NCBI GenBank assembly: GCA_025358295.1
Contig: JANYJY010000060.1
Coordinates: 1 to 64,000 of the forward strand
Origin: Gammaproteobacteria bacterium
GTDB taxonomy: Bacteria > Pseudomonadota > Gammaproteobacteria > Steroidobacterales > Steroidobacteraceae
Length of the DNA: 64,000 nt
Direction: 5' to 3'
Below are positions 9,412 to 18,413 of this stretch, piece after piece (position 1 is the first letter of the stretch; every line of letters starts with the position of its first letter). The notes beneath the pieces were generated by a model that was given only the letters and a program-made list of their open reading frames with translations, was not told the origin of the DNA and did not search any database. The position numbers and the translations under genes are program-made.

Positions 9412-10602
9412 CTAGTGAATGATGCCCAATTCGCGTCCCGCGATCTTGAATGCGCGGATGACCTGATCCAGTTGTTCGGTCGAGTGCGCAGCACTCATTT
9501 GGGTGCGAATCCGCGCTTTTCCATGGGGCACCACGGGAAACGCGAAGGCCACTACATAGACCCCCTGGGCCTGCACCCGTTCCGCGAGACTGACCGCCAG
9601 CGGCGCCTCGCCCAGCATGATGGGAATGATGGGGTGTTCGCCGGGGAGCAATTGAAATCCCAGGTCCTGCATGTTTTCCCGGAAATAACGGGCATTCGCA
9701 TGCAGCCTCTCGCGCAGATCGGTCGAGCCCTCGAGTAGATCCAGTACCCGGATGGTGGCGGCGGCCACCGGCGGCGCAATACTGTTCGAGAACAAGTAGG
9801 GCCGCGATCGCTGTCTCAGCCAGCCGACGATTTCCTTGCGCGCCGAAACATAGCCGCCGCTGGCGCCCCCCAATGCCTTGCCTAGGGTTCCGCTTAGAAT
9901 ATCGATCCGGCCGATGACGCCGCGCAGCTCATGCGAACCGCGGCCGCGCGCGCCGATGAAACCGGTGGCGTGCGAATCATCGACCATCACCAATGCGCCA
10001 TAACGGTCAGCCAAATCGCAAATTTCGTGCAACCTTGCGATCGACCCGTCCATGGAAAACACGCCGTCGGTGGCGATCATACGGACGCGGGCATTTTGCG
10101 AGTCCTTCAGCGCCGATTCGAGTTCATTCAGGTCGTTGTTGGCATAGCGCAGCCGCCGCGCCTTGCACAGTCGAATGCCGTCGATGATGCTGGCGTGATT
10201 CAAGGCATCGCTGATCACCGCGTCCTGCTCATCGAGCAGGGTCTCGAACAGGCCGCCATTCGCGTCGAAGCAGGAGGAATACAATATCGTCTCCTCCATC
10301 GACAGATAGGCGCTCAAGCGCTCCTCCAATTCGCGATGCACGCTTTGCGTGCCGCAGATGAAGCGCACCGAGGCGACGCCATAGCCATAGTGTTCGAGCG
10401 CGTCGTGCGCCGCCTTCAGTACGGCGGGGTGGTTGGCGAGCCCCAGATAATTATTGGCGCACAGATTGATCATCTCGCGCCCGTCGGCGAGCCGCACGAC
10501 GGCGCCTTGCGCCGACCCTATGATGCGCTCGCGCTTCAACAGTCCGGCCGACTCGAGCGCCTGCGTGTCGCGCGCCAGACGTTCGCGAAATTCCGTTAGC
10601 AC
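9412..10602 (-). CDS. kbl: 2-amino-3-ketobutyrate CoA ligase (glycine C-acetyltransferase)
   Basis: PLP-dependent alpha-oxoamine synthase splitting 2-amino-3-ketobutyrate with CoA into glycine and acetyl-CoA. The 396 residues match the usual 398. The PLP lysine is Lys242 in [19 protein letters not shown] and the [11 protein letters not shown] region are also conserved. The GTG start at 10602 follows AAGGAT on the minus strand. First gene of kbl-tdh, divergent from hslR. Confidence 0.97.
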   Translation of the reverse strand: MLTEFRERLARDTQALESAGLLKRERIIGSAQGAVVRLADGREMINLCANNYLGLANHPAVLKAAHDALEHYGYGVASVRFICGTQSVHRELEERLSAYLSMEETILYSSCFDANGGLFETLLDEQDAVISDALNHASIIDGIRLCKARRLRYANNDLNELESALKDSQNARVRMIATDGVFSMDGSIARLHEICDLADRYGALVMVDDSHATGFIGARGRGSHELRGVIGRIDILSGTLGKALGGASGGYVSARKEIVGWLRQRSRPYLFSNSIAPPVAAATIRVLDLLEGSTDLRERLHANARYFRENMQDLGFQLLPGEHPIIPIMLGEAPLAVSLAERVQAQGVYVVAFAFPVVPHGKARIRTQMSAAHSTEQLDQVIRAFKIAGRELGIIH

Positions 10603-10640
10603 GGGATCCTTGGGTAATGAGGCCTGGCTTGCATAGCGCT

Positions 10641-10646
10641 ATTATA
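10641..10646 (-). promoter_or_regulatory. Candidate -10 of the kbl-tdh promoter
   Basis: A perfect TATAAT on the minus strand (10646-10641), 38 bp upstream of the kbl GTG, in the kbl/hslR divergent gap. No convincing -35 lies 16-18 bp upstream, so the promoter may need an activator or may be fortuitous. Confidence 0.4.
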
Positions 10647-10705
10647 ACCAAGGTGTGCACCGCATTGGGCATATGCGGCCCCCGGTATATGAGGCATTCG
10701 GATTT

Positions 10706-11107
10706 ATGACAACGGACGAGAAACCCGACAATCACCGCCTTGACAAGTGGCTATGGCACACTCGTTTTTACAATACAAGAAGTGTGGCGACGGCGGCCAT
10801 CAACGGCGGCAAAGTGCACTTAAATGCGGAACGCGTGAAGCCGTCGCATCAAGTCAGAATCGGCGACCGCTTGAGCCTCTCATTGCAGGGTATCGTGGCG
10901 GAATTCGAGGTGCTGGGACTGCCCGTAAGGCGCGGGCCGGCATCCGCGGCACAGGCACATTTCCTCGAAACGCCGGCCAGCGCGGAGCGCCGCGCGAAGC
11001 TGCGTGAGCAACAGAGGCTGGCGCAGGCATCCCGGCCCCGGCCCGACTCGCGTCCGGACAAGCGCGACCGGCGCCGCCTGATGCGCCTGCAGCGCGATCA
11101 GACCTAG
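10706..11107 (+). CDS. hslR: Ribosome-associated heat shock protein Hsp15
   Basis: S4-domain protein that in E. coli binds free 50S subunits carrying a nascent chain-tRNA and helps recycle stalled complexes. ATG 10706 gives 133 residues, the length of E. coli Hsp15; an upstream in-frame GTG (10655) would add 17 unlikely residues. The S4 RNA-binding core starts at RLDKWLWHTRFYNTRS (about 11-26). The C-terminal tail is rich in arginine, lysine and proline. It is convergent with sixA, and the two stop codons overlap on a CTAG palindrome. Confidence 0.92.
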   Translation: MTTDEKPDNHRLDKWLWHTRFYNTRSVATAAINGGKVHLNAERVKPSHQVRIGDRLSLSLQGIVAEFEVLGLPVRRGPASAAQAHFLETPASAERRAKLREQQRLAQASRPRPDSRPDKRDRRRLMRLQRDQT

Positions 11108-11619
11108 GCCCATAGGTCGGCCATACTCTCCGGATCGTCCAGCTCACAGACGTCGGCCGTTTCGGGCTGCAAAGTCGACCACTGCGCATCGTGCCACAAG
11201 GCGGTCGCGATGCCCGCGGTGGGCAATTCCCGCCGCTGCGGCTTCGGCCCCAGGCGGCTGGCGATTTGGCTCAAACCCGGGTTGTGCCCGCAGATCATGA
11301 TGTGGCCGAGTGCCGCATCGCGTTTGCCGAGCAGGCGCCAGGTGGTCTCTGGTGAGGCCAGATACAATTCGCGTGCGCATTGCACCTGCTTCGCGTCGAG
11401 CTCGCAGGTTTCGGCGACGATTTCAGCCGTGGCCCAGGCTCGTTCGGCGGGACTCACCAAGATCAAATCCGGTACGAGATCGCGGTACACGATGCGATGC
11501 GCCATTTCGCGCGCCTCGATACCGCCTCGGCGCGTCAGAGCGCGCTCGAAGTCTTCGGCGCAGGAGTCGATGGACTGCGCTTTCCCATGCCGCAACAGGG
11601 TCAGTCTGCGCGTACCCAC
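11104..11619 (-). CDS. sixA: Phosphohistidine phosphatase SixA (histidine phosphatase family)
   Basis: Small branch-1 histidine phosphatase of 171 residues. The catalytic RHG triplet is at residues 10-12, with the second arginine in VSPAERAWATA and the later histidine in CGHNPG. SixA dephosphorylates phosphohistidine in ArcB-type or PTS-Ntr proteins. The start is GTG 11619, overlapping the end of the upstream Rieske gene by 19 bp, which implies translational coupling at the tail of the suf operon. Whether its target relates to Fe-S metabolism is unknown. Confidence 0.85.
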   Translation of the reverse strand: MGTRRLTLLRHGKAQSIDSCAEDFERALTRRGGIEAREMAHRIVYRDLVPDLILVSPAERAWATAEIVAETCELDAKQVQCARELYLASPETTWRLLGKRDAALGHIMICGHNPGLSQIASRLGPKPQRRELPTAGIATALWHDAQWSTLQPETADVCELDDPESMADLWA

Positions 11620-11909
11620 AGGTGGCCACCCTCAATTTTCGTTTCGAATACGCGCACGGGTTCATAGGCAGGCGGCGACAGGGCTTCTCCCGTTCGCAGA
11701 CAGAAGCGGGCGCCGTGACGCGGGCAAATTATTTCCGCGCCCTCGATGGCACCGCCGGTGAGTTCGGCGCCGTCGTGAGTGCATATATCCTCGATCGCAT
11801 AATAGGCTTCGCCGCTGCGCGCGACGGCAATCATCCGGCGGCCGGCGGCAATGGAAATGGCCTGCCCGTCAAGCAGATTCGTGGTAGCTCCCGCATCGAT
11901 CCATTTCAC
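11601..11909 (-). CDS. Rieske [2Fe-2S] ferredoxin, SUF-operon associated
   Basis: Soluble 102-residue Rieske-type ferredoxin. Cluster ligands are Cys43-T-His45 and Cys62-x2-His65, matching the C-x-H / C-x2-H pattern of ferredoxin subunits of non-haem iron oxygenases. The GTG start at 11909 lies 25 bp below sufT, and the 3' end overlaps sixA. Position in the suf operon suggests it is either a client or an electron donor for cluster assembly; no oxygenase subunit is nearby. The electron-transfer partner cannot be read from the sequence. Confidence 0.88.
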   Translation of the reverse strand: MKWIDAGATTNLLDGQAISIAAGRRMIAVARSGEAYYAIEDICTHDGAELTGGAIEGAEIICPRHGARFCLRTGEALSPPAYEPVRVFETKIEGGHLWVRAD

Positions 11910-11934
11910 GACCGTTTCCTGTTTCCTTCGAGCC

Positions 11935-12486
11935 TCACATCATGCCCGTTTGCAGTCGAGCTTCGTCGGACATCATGGTCTGATTCCACGGCGGATCGAA
12001 TACCAATTCCACATTCGCATGCGCGACGGTGGGCACGATCTGCACCTTGTCGCGCACGTCCTGGACCAAGATCTCGCCCATGCCGCAGCCCGGCGCGGTC
12101 AGCGTCATTTTGATGTCGACGTTGCGCGTCGCATCCTCGTTTTTGCTGACATCGCACTCGTAAATCAGCCCGAGGTCGACGATATTGACCGGGATCTCCG
12201 GGTCATAGCAAGTCCGCAGTTGCTGCCAGACGATGTTCTTGATGTCCTCTTCCGAGGCCCCTGGGGGCACTTCCGGCGCGGTCGCGGCGGTCTTGCCGAT
12301 GGCGTCCGCATCCTTGCCCGGGATGCGAAATAAATTGCCATCGATATATACGGTAAAGCTGCCGCCAAGGGCCTGGGTGATATAGCCCACGGAGCCGAGC
12401 TTAAGATTGACTTCGACGCCCGCGGGGATGGCCACAGCCTTCACTGGCCGCTGCACGACGATGGGTTCGTTTTCGTATGAGGACAT
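11935..12486 (-). CDS. sufT: Fe-S cluster assembly protein SufT (DUF59/MIP18-like)
   Basis: Auxiliary Fe-S maturation factor. The 183 residues comprise an N-terminal SufT-specific region (1-75) and a C-terminal DUF59 domain. The latter carries DPEIPVNIVDLGLIY, the conserved cysteine loop TAPGCGMGE and the terminal DPPWN motif. It starts with ATG at 12486, 11 bp after sufU on the same strand. DUF59 proteins help load clusters on demanding targets; the biochemical step is not established. Confidence 0.93.
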   Translation of the reverse strand: MSSYENEPIVVQRPVKAVAIPAGVEVNLKLGSVGYITQALGGSFTVYIDGNLFRIPGKDADAIGKTAATAPEVPPGASEEDIKNIVWQQLRTCYDPEIPVNIVDLGLIYECDVSKNEDATRNVDIKMTLTAPGCGMGEILVQDVRDKVQIVPTVAHANVELVFDPPWNQTMMSDEARLQTGMM

Positions 12487-12497
12487 GATTCAGCGGC

Positions 12498-12953
12498 TCA
12501 CTCTGTGCTGACCGCGGGCAGGGAATGCGGCTCGGTCGATCGCAGCGCGGAGGCGAGGGTGTGCCAGCACAGGCTCGCGCATTTCACTCGAGCCGGATAT
12601 TCCCGCACGCCAGACAGGGCCGCCAGCTTGCCAAGTTCATCGGCGGGTGGTGCCGCGTCGTCGGTAAGAAGCTCATGCACGCGGTCGAAAAGCTGCAGCG
12701 CCTCCACGCGCGTCCTGCCTTTCACCGCCTCCGTCATCAAGGAAGCCGACGCCGTCGAAATCGCGCATCCCTGACCCTCGAAACGGATGTCGCTGATCCG
12801 GTCGTCTTCCAATTTCAAGCGCACGGTGAGGCGATCGCCGCACATCGGATTGAAGCCCTCGACGCTGGCATCGGCCGGCTCCAAACCGCCGAAATTGCGC
12901 GGTCTACGGTTGTGATCGAGAATCACATCTCGGTATAAATCATTGAGTTCCAT
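12498..12953 (-). CDS. sufU: SufU-type scaffold/sulfurtransferase
   Basis: Zinc-containing IscU-fold protein that accepts persulfide from SufS by zinc-ligand exchange. The 151 residues carry the ligand set Cys38, Asp40 (PMCGDR), Cys63 (GQGCAIS) and Cys125 (ARVKCASLCW). The insertion of about 20 residues before GVREYPAR distinguishes SufU from IscU. ATG 12953 follows sufS by 8 bp. No sufE gene is present in the operon, consistent with SufU serving as the SufS partner. SufU is best known from Firmicutes but also occurs in some proteobacteria. Confidence 0.92.
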   Translation of the reverse strand: MELNDLYRDVILDHNRRPRNFGGLEPADASVEGFNPMCGDRLTVRLKLEDDRISDIRFEGQGCAISTASASLMTEAVKGRTRVEALQLFDRVHELLTDDAAPPADELGKLAALSGVREYPARVKCASLCWHTLASALRSTEPHSLPAVSTE

Positions 12954-12961
12954 GGCTGCCT

Positions 12962-14212
12962 TTAGACGAACAACTTGCGCGCGCGTTCTACCCCGGCGGC
13001 AAGCCTGTCGATTTCCTCGAAGGTGTTGTAGAACGCGAACGAGGCGCGTGCCGTCGCTGGTAATTTAAAGAAATCCATGACCGGCATGGCGCAATGGTGA
13101 CCGGTCCGCACGGCGACGCCGTCCTCGTCGAGAATGGTGCCCAGATCGTGCGGATGCACGCCATCGACGGTGAAGGAGACGAGGCTGGCCTTTTCCTTGG
13201 CCGTGCCCACGATTCGCAGCCCCGGAATTTTGCCCAGGGCTTTCGTCGCATGCTCGAGCAGCGCCGTTTCGTGCGCATGCGCGGCATCGCGGTCCATGCC
13301 GAGCAGGAAATCCACCGCCGCACCCAGGCCGATTCCGCCGGAGATGTTGGGCGTGCCGGCCTCGAACTTGTTCGGCAAGGAGTTATAAGTGGTCTTGGCG
13401 AAGGTCACGGCGAGAATCATCTCGCCTCCACCTTGCCAGGGAGGCATGCATTCGAGCAACCGCTCCCGTCCGTAAAGAATCCCGACGCCGGTGGGCCCGT
13501 ACATCTTATGGCTGGAGAACGCATAGAAATCGCAGTCCAGTTCCTGCACATCGACATGCAGGTGCGATACGGCCTGCGCCCCGTCGATCAGCGTGACGAT
13601 GCCGCGCGCTTTGGCGGCCGCGATCAAGCGCCGGATCGGCAGCACGGTCCCGAGCGCGTTCGACACGTGCGCACATGCCAGCAGGCGGGTGCGCGGACTC
13701 ATCAGCGACACCACGGCCTCTACGTGGACATCGCCGCTCGAATCGATCGGAGCGACCACGAGCTTGGCCCCGGTCTGCTCGCAAACCATCTGCCATGGCA
13801 CGATATTGGCGTGGTGCTCCAAATGCGTGATGAGTATTTCATCGCCGGGTTTCAGAATCGGTCGGGCGTAACTCTGCGCAACGAGATTGATGGCTTCGGT
13901 GGTGCCGCGCACGAATATGACCTCGTGTCGCGATCGGGCATTGATGAACTCCACCAGCCGGTCGCGCGAGGACTCGTACAACGCCGTTGCCTCCTGGCTC
14001 AGAGTGTGGACGCCGCGGTGTATGTTGGCGTGGTGGTGGCGCTCGTAGTCATCGACGGCTTCGATTACCGCGGCGGGACGTTGCGCCGACGCGCCGTTAT
14101 CCAGATACGCCAGCGGCCGGCCGCGTATCAGGCGCGCCAGCACGGGAAATTGCCGGCGTACGGCGTTCACGTCGAAGGTTAAGTTGCGATCGGCCACTGC
14201 AATGTTGCTCAT
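12962..14212 (-). CDS. sufS: Cysteine desulfurase SufS
   Basis: PLP enzyme that removes sulfur from cysteine for Fe-S assembly. The 416 residues have the PLP lysine at Lys236 in FSSHKMYGPTG and the persulfide-forming cysteine at Cys374 in VRTGHHCAMP. The short loop around this cysteine is typical of group II desulfurases, which need an acceptor such as SufE or SufU. ATG 14212 overlaps the sufD stop as ATGA, implying translational coupling. Longer upstream readings would run into sufD and are rejected. Confidence 0.97.
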   Translation of the reverse strand: MSNIAVADRNLTFDVNAVRRQFPVLARLIRGRPLAYLDNGASAQRPAAVIEAVDDYERHHHANIHRGVHTLSQEATALYESSRDRLVEFINARSRHEVIFVRGTTEAINLVAQSYARPILKPGDEILITHLEHHANIVPWQMVCEQTGAKLVVAPIDSSGDVHVEAVVSLMSPRTRLLACAHVSNALGTVLPIRRLIAAAKARGIVTLIDGAQAVSHLHVDVQELDCDFYAFSSHKMYGPTGVGILYGRERLLECMPPWQGGGEMILAVTFAKTTYNSLPNKFEAGTPNISGGIGLGAAVDFLLGMDRDAAHAHETALLEHATKALGKIPGLRIVGTAKEKASLVSFTVDGVHPHDLGTILDEDGVAVRTGHHCAMPVMDFFKLPATARASFAFYNTFEEIDRLAAGVERARKLFV

Positions 14213-15546
14213 CGGAATTTCTGCAAGGTTTGCGAGTCGGGCAATTGGGCGATCAGCGCATTCTCGATCGATGCCCGGGCGGATGCCACCGACATCCCCG
14301 TCAATACATCGGCAAGAAAGGCGTATACCAACAGACTTTGCGCCGTGTCGCGGTCCAGGCCGCGCGACAGCATGTAGAAAAGCATGTCGGGATCGAGCCG
14401 GCCGATGGTTGCGCCGTGAGCGCATTTGACTTCATCGGCATGAATCTCCAGCTGCGGCCGCGTGTCGATCTCCGCGGTCGGCGACATGAGCAAGCCGCGG
14501 CAGGATTGTTGCGATTGGGCGTTGACCGCGCCGGCATCGACGATCACCTTGCTGTTGAATATGACGCGGCTCACATCGCCGGCGATGGCGCGCGCCGTTT
14601 GAGTGCTGCGGGTGTTCGGCGCGCCATGAGTCACGATATTGACGCAGTCGACGTGGCGATCCCCGTGTCCCACCAACAGCGAATAGCTGTCGAGCGAGGC
14701 GCCCGGCTTATCCAGGCGGACCTCGAGAGAGGCGCGCACCAGGCCGCCGCCGAGGGCGATCGTGAACTGCTTGCAGTGGCTGTCCTGGTCCTGGCGAACA
14801 ACGAGAGAATCCAGATGAGTGGCGCCGGCGCCGGTCGAGTAAACGCGGTAATGCTCGAGGCGCGCGCCGCGGCCGAGGGCGATATGGGTGTTGGAATTAT
14901 TGAGCGGCGTGTGCTCGCCCTGCGCCACATGATGCTCGAAGATGGTGGCGCTGGATCCCGGGGCCGCATCGATGACGATGCGCGGATAGGAGATATCGTC
15001 CGCGCCGTCGCCGGCGGCGACATGCAGAATGAGCAGCGGAACCGACACGGTGCCCGTGATTTTGAGATACAGGCCGTCGAGGAACAGGGCAGTGTTGAGC
15101 AGCGCCCAGCGTTGCTGGTCGGCATCTGACAAGGGCTCGAGAAAGCGCCGCAGAGTGTCGGGATCGAGGCCGGCGAGTTCCCGCAGGCTGCATATCTCGA
15201 TACCGTCCGGCAGGCTGCCCGCCGCGGGCATGACCGGATGGCCGTTGACCACGAGCAGAGATACCGAGGGCTCGGTACGCCCGAGCAGGCTGAGCGGCTG
15301 TTCCGGGTCGATATCGCTGCGCGACTTGCGCGGCGCGTCCACGAAGCTCTGCGCCGCGAGACTGCGCAGATTCGTATAGCGCCACGTCTCATCGTGCGTG
15401 GTGGGCAGGCCGAGCTTCAGAAATCGCTGCAGGGCTTTTTCGCGAACCGGCCACAGCGCATCTGCGGGGCGGGACTGCCACTGCGCGGCGAAGGCGCGCA
15501 GTGCAGGCGATTGGGCGGGCGCGGCCGGGGAGAGTGCCGTGTTCAT
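14209..15546 (-). CDS. sufD: Fe-S cluster assembly scaffold subunit SufD
   Basis: Beta-helix subunit of the SufBC2D complex. With ATG 15546, which overlaps the sufC stop as ATGA, it has 445 residues. The C-terminal block EVKCAHGATIGRLDPDMLFY contains the histidine (His360 of E. coli SufD) implicated in cluster building. The N-terminal region has the conserved LGLPTTHDETWRYT. An in-frame start 24 nt further upstream lies inside sufC and is less likely. Confidence 0.95.
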   Translation of the reverse strand: MNTALSPAAPAQSPALRAFAAQWQSRPADALWPVREKALQRFLKLGLPTTHDETWRYTNLRSLAAQSFVDAPRKSRSDIDPEQPLSLLGRTEPSVSLLVVNGHPVMPAAGSLPDGIEICSLRELAGLDPDTLRRFLEPLSDADQQRWALLNTALFLDGLYLKITGTVSVPLLILHVAAGDGADDISYPRIVIDAAPGSSATIFEHHVAQGEHTPLNNSNTHIALGRGARLEHYRVYSTGAGATHLDSLVVRQDQDSHCKQFTIALGGGLVRASLEVRLDKPGASLDSYSLLVGHGDRHVDCVNIVTHGAPNTRSTQTARAIAGDVSRVIFNSKVIVDAGAVNAQSQQSCRGLLMSPTAEIDTRPQLEIHADEVKCAHGATIGRLDPDMLFYMLSRGLDRDTAQSLLVYAFLADVLTGMSVASARASIENALIAQLPDSQTLQKFR

Positions 15547-16301
15547 GCGACCTGACTCTCCGAGACCCAATCGTAGCCGCGGCGCTCGAGTTCTTGCGCG
15601 AGCGAGGCATCGCCGGATTTCAATATGCGGCCGCCGGATAACACGTGTACGCGGTCGGGAGCGATGTAGTCGAGCAGGCGTTGGTAATGGGTCACCAACA
15701 CGACGGCGCGCTTGGGATCGCGCAATGTATTCACGCCGGCGGACACTACTTTGAGCGCGTCGATATCGAGTCCGGAATCCGTCTCATCCAAAACGGCGAG
15801 CTTCGGTTCCAGAACCAGCATCTGCAGCACTTCATTGCGTTTCTTCTCGCCGCCTGAAAAACCTTCGTTCACGCCGCGTGTCAGAAACGCCTCGCTCATC
15901 TGCATGATCTTCATCTTTTGGCGGATGAGCGCCAGAAATTCATATGCATCCACTTCCGGCTCTCCGGCCGCCCTGCGTTTCGCATTCAGGGCGGCTTTCA
16001 GAAGATAGACATTGTTGACGCCGGGAATCTCCACGGGGTACTGAAATCCTAGGAAAAAGCCGGCGCGAGCGCGTTCTTCTGCGCGCATGGCCAGCAGGTC
16101 CTGGCCATCGAAGGTGACCGTTCCGCCGGTGATCTCGTAGTCCTCGCGGCCGGCCAGAACTTGTGCGAGCGTGCTCTTGCCCGAGCCGTTCGGTCCCATG
16201 ATCGCATGCACTTCGCCGGCGCCAACCTCGAGATTTACGCCCTTCAGGATGTCTTTGCCCGCAACGCGAGCGCTCAGATCGGTAATTTTAAGCAAAATCA
16301 T
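15543..16301 (-). CDS. sufC: Fe-S assembly ATPase SufC
   Basis: ABC-type ATPase driving conformational change of SufBC2D. It has 252 residues from ATG 16301. Walker A is GPNGSGKST, the signature is FSGGEKKRNE and Walker B is AVLDETDSGLD, all standard for SufC. The gene starts 13 bp after the sufB stop and overlaps sufD by 4 bp. Confidence 0.97.
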   Translation of the reverse strand: MILLKITDLSARVAGKDILKGVNLEVGAGEVHAIMGPNGSGKSTLAQVLAGREDYEITGGTVTFDGQDLLAMRAEERARAGFFLGFQYPVEIPGVNNVYLLKAALNAKRRAAGEPEVDAYEFLALIRQKMKIMQMSEAFLTRGVNEGFSGGEKKRNEVLQMLVLEPKLAVLDETDSGLDIDALKVVSAGVNTLRDPKRAVVLVTHYQRLLDYIAPDRVHVLSGGRILKSGDASLAQELERRGYDWVSESQVA

Positions 16302-16314
16302 TCCTCTAAAGCCG

Positions 16315-17763
16315 TCAGCCGACGGCACCTTCCAGACTTACACTCAAAAGGTTCTGCGCTTCGACGGCGAACTCCATCGGCAGTTCCTTGAACACCACTT
16401 TGCAAAAGCCGCTGACGATCATGTTGACGGCGTCTTCCGCCGAGATGCCGCGCTGCAGGCAATAGAACAGCTGATCCTCGCCGATCTTCGACGTGCTGGC
16501 TTCATGTTCGACCGTCGCGGTGGGATTCTTCACTTCCATATAGGGGAATGTGTGCGCTGCGCAGTTCGGACCCATCAACAATGAATCGCATTGGGTGAAG
16601 TTGCGCGCGCCGGCCGCGCTCGGCAACACCTTCACCAACCCGCGGTAGGTATTCTCTGCATGGCCGGCCGAGATACCCTTGGACACGATCGTGCTCCTGG
16701 TATTGCGGCCGATGTGAATCATTTTCGTGCCGGTATCCGCCTGCTGATAATTGTTGGCGACCGCGACCGAATAAAACTCGCCGATCGAATTCTCGCCTTT
16801 CAAAATGCAGCTCGGATACTTCCATGTGATGGCGGAGCCGGTCTCCACCTGCGTCCACGAAATCTTGGAATTGCGCCCGCGGCACTCGCCGCGCTTGGTG
16901 ACGAAATTGAAAATCCCGCCCAGGCCGTTTTCGTCGCCCGGATACCAATTCTGCACCGTGGAGTACTTGATCTGCGCGTCGTCCAGAGCCACCAGCTCGA
17001 CGACGGCGGCATGCAACTGGTTCTCGTCGCGCATGGGCGCAGTGCAGCCCTCGAGGTAGCTCACCGACGCAGCTTCCGCAGCTATGATCAAGGTGCGCTC
17101 GAATTGCCCGGTCTTGGCGGCATTGATGCGGAAGTATGTCGATAGTTCCATCGGGCAGCGCACACCCGGGGGCACGTACACGAATGAGCCATCGGAGAAC
17201 ACCGCGGAATTCAACGCAGCGAAATAATTGTCGCCGGGCGGCACGACGCTGCCCAAGTAGCGTTCGATGAGCTGCGGATGATCGCGTACTGCGTCGGAGA
17301 AGGAACAGAAGATGACTCCGGCCTTCCCCAGCTTGTCCTTGAAGGTTGTTGCCACCGAGACGCTGTCGAATACGGCATCGACGGCGACGCCGGCCAGCCT
17401 TGCGCGTTCGTGCAAGGGGATGCCGAGCTTGGCGTAGGTGGCCAGCAGTTTCGGATCCACTTCATCGAGGCTCTTGGGCGCATTCGCCGGCGCGCGCGGC
17501 GCCGAGTAATACGATATGTCCTGGTAATCGATGGGTTTGTAATGCACATGGGCCCACGTCGGCTCACGCATGGTCTGCCAATGCCGAAATGCCTTGAGGC
17601 GCCAGTTCAGCAGAAACTGCGGCTCATTCTTCTTCTTCGAGATGGCTGCCACGACACCTTCGTCAAGTCCGGGCGGCAGGCTATCGGACTCGATATCGGT
17701 GACGAAGCCGTGCCGGTATTTCTGGGCGAGGAGGGCTTCGACTTCTTGGGATTTGCTAGACAC
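16315..17763 (-). CDS. sufB: Fe-S cluster assembly protein SufB
   Basis: Core scaffold subunit on which the nascent cluster forms with SufD. It has 482 residues from GTG 17763. The C-terminal core includes [19 protein letters not shown], with the conserved cysteine used for sulfur transfer, then [20 protein letters not shown] with conserved glutamates. It is the first enzyme gene after the Rrf2 regulator (48-bp gap) in the order regulator-B-C-D-S-U-T-Rieske-sixA. Confidence 0.97.
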   Translation of the reverse strand: MSSKSQEVEALLAQKYRHGFVTDIESDSLPPGLDEGVVAAISKKKNEPQFLLNWRLKAFRHWQTMREPTWAHVHYKPIDYQDISYYSAPRAPANAPKSLDEVDPKLLATYAKLGIPLHERARLAGVAVDAVFDSVSVATTFKDKLGKAGVIFCSFSDAVRDHPQLIERYLGSVVPPGDNYFAALNSAVFSDGSFVYVPPGVRCPMELSTYFRINAAKTGQFERTLIIAAEAASVSYLEGCTAPMRDENQLHAAVVELVALDDAQIKYSTVQNWYPGDENGLGGIFNFVTKRGECRGRNSKISWTQVETGSAITWKYPSCILKGENSIGEFYSVAVANNYQQADTGTKMIHIGRNTRSTIVSKGISAGHAENTYRGLVKVLPSAAGARNFTQCDSLLMGPNCAAHTFPYMEVKNPTATVEHEASTSKIGEDQLFYCLQRGISAEDAVNMIVSGFCKVVFKELPMEFAVEAQNLLSVSLEGAVG

Positions 17764-17811
17764 GAGAATTTCCAGTTGCCATTACGCGAATTGATTAAAT
17801 GGGGATGTTTT

Positions 17812-18267
17812 TCAGGTATTCACGCGGATTTCCGACGCCAGGTCGGCGACGCGCACGGCGGGTGAGTCCAGGCCCGCCAATTGGCGCAGCGTCACCTCTT
17901 CCAGGGCCCGGCGAATTGCCGCGTTGACCCTCTGCCAGGCACCGCCGACGCGGCACTGGCGCTCGATGCCGCACCGGCTCGACGCACCGCTGCATTCGGT
18001 GATCGCAATCGGTCCTTCGAATACGTCGAGAATCTGCGCCGCGGTAATATGCTCCGGGGTGCGCGCCAGGCGGTATCCGCCCTGCGCGCCGCGCGAGGAA
18101 ATCACCATGCCGGCGCGCTGCAATCCCTTCAGCACCTTGCTGACCGTAGGGCGGCTCAAGCGCGTGCGCAAGGCCAATTCCGCCGCCGCACGGTGTCGCG
18201 TCGGTTCTTGCGCTAGACTTGCAAGCACCACCGTCGCGTAGTCGGTCAATTTTCCCATTCGCAGCAT
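17812..18267 (-). CDS. Rrf2-family Fe-S regulator of the suf operon (SufR/IscR-like)
   Basis: A 151-residue transcription factor with an N-terminal winged helix (about 1-80: KLTDYATVVLASLA, RPTVSKVLKGLQ, GAQGGYRLAR). Three cysteines at 92, 99 and 105 are spaced like the cluster-binding site of Rrf2 proteins. It matches the SUF-system regulator subfamily. ATG 18267 is preferred; a second ATG lies three codons in. First gene of the suf operon, so it probably senses cluster supply and autoregulates through the palindrome at 18303-18317. Confidence 0.9.
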   Translation of the reverse strand: MLRMGKLTDYATVVLASLAQEPTRHRAAAELALRTRLSRPTVSKVLKGLQRAGMVISSRGAQGGYRLARTPEHITAAQILDVFEGPIAITECSGASSRCGIERQCRVGGAWQRVNAAIRRALEEVTLRQLAGLDSPAVRVADLASEIRVNT

Positions 18268-18302
18268 AAAAAGCCACCGCCCCCCAACCCAAGCACTATG
18301 TG

Positions 18303-18336
18303 GGACAATTTTAGTCCTATTTGAATTGAAGGTCCA
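18303..18336 (-). promoter_or_regulatory. Promoter of the suf operon with overlapping putative Rrf2 operator
   Basis: On the minus strand, TGGACC (18336-18331) is followed after 17 bp by TAAAAT (18313-18308). The -10 is strong and the -35 weak. An imperfect palindrome, GGAC-7-GTCC, spans 18303-18317 and covers the -10. Its GGACTAAAATTGTCC core resembles the GACT/AGTC half-sites of IscR-type operators. Repression by cluster-loaded regulator at this site is inference. Confidence 0.55.
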
Positions 18337-18413
18337 CCCACGCGGCGGATTCAGGCTTATTTTGTTATCCTAAGACCAGACCCAATAACCGCTATCAGCG
18401 AGATACGCCCGAC

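Noticed and set aside
10655-10706. Longer N terminus for Hsp15 from an upstream GTG
   Set aside because: ATG 10706 gives exactly the family length of 133 residues; the extension has no similarity.
13094-14182. A 362-codon open frame antisense to sufS, and a similar one antisense to prc (38473-39537)
   Set aside because: Both fall wholly within certain genes on the other strand, with no recognisable domains.
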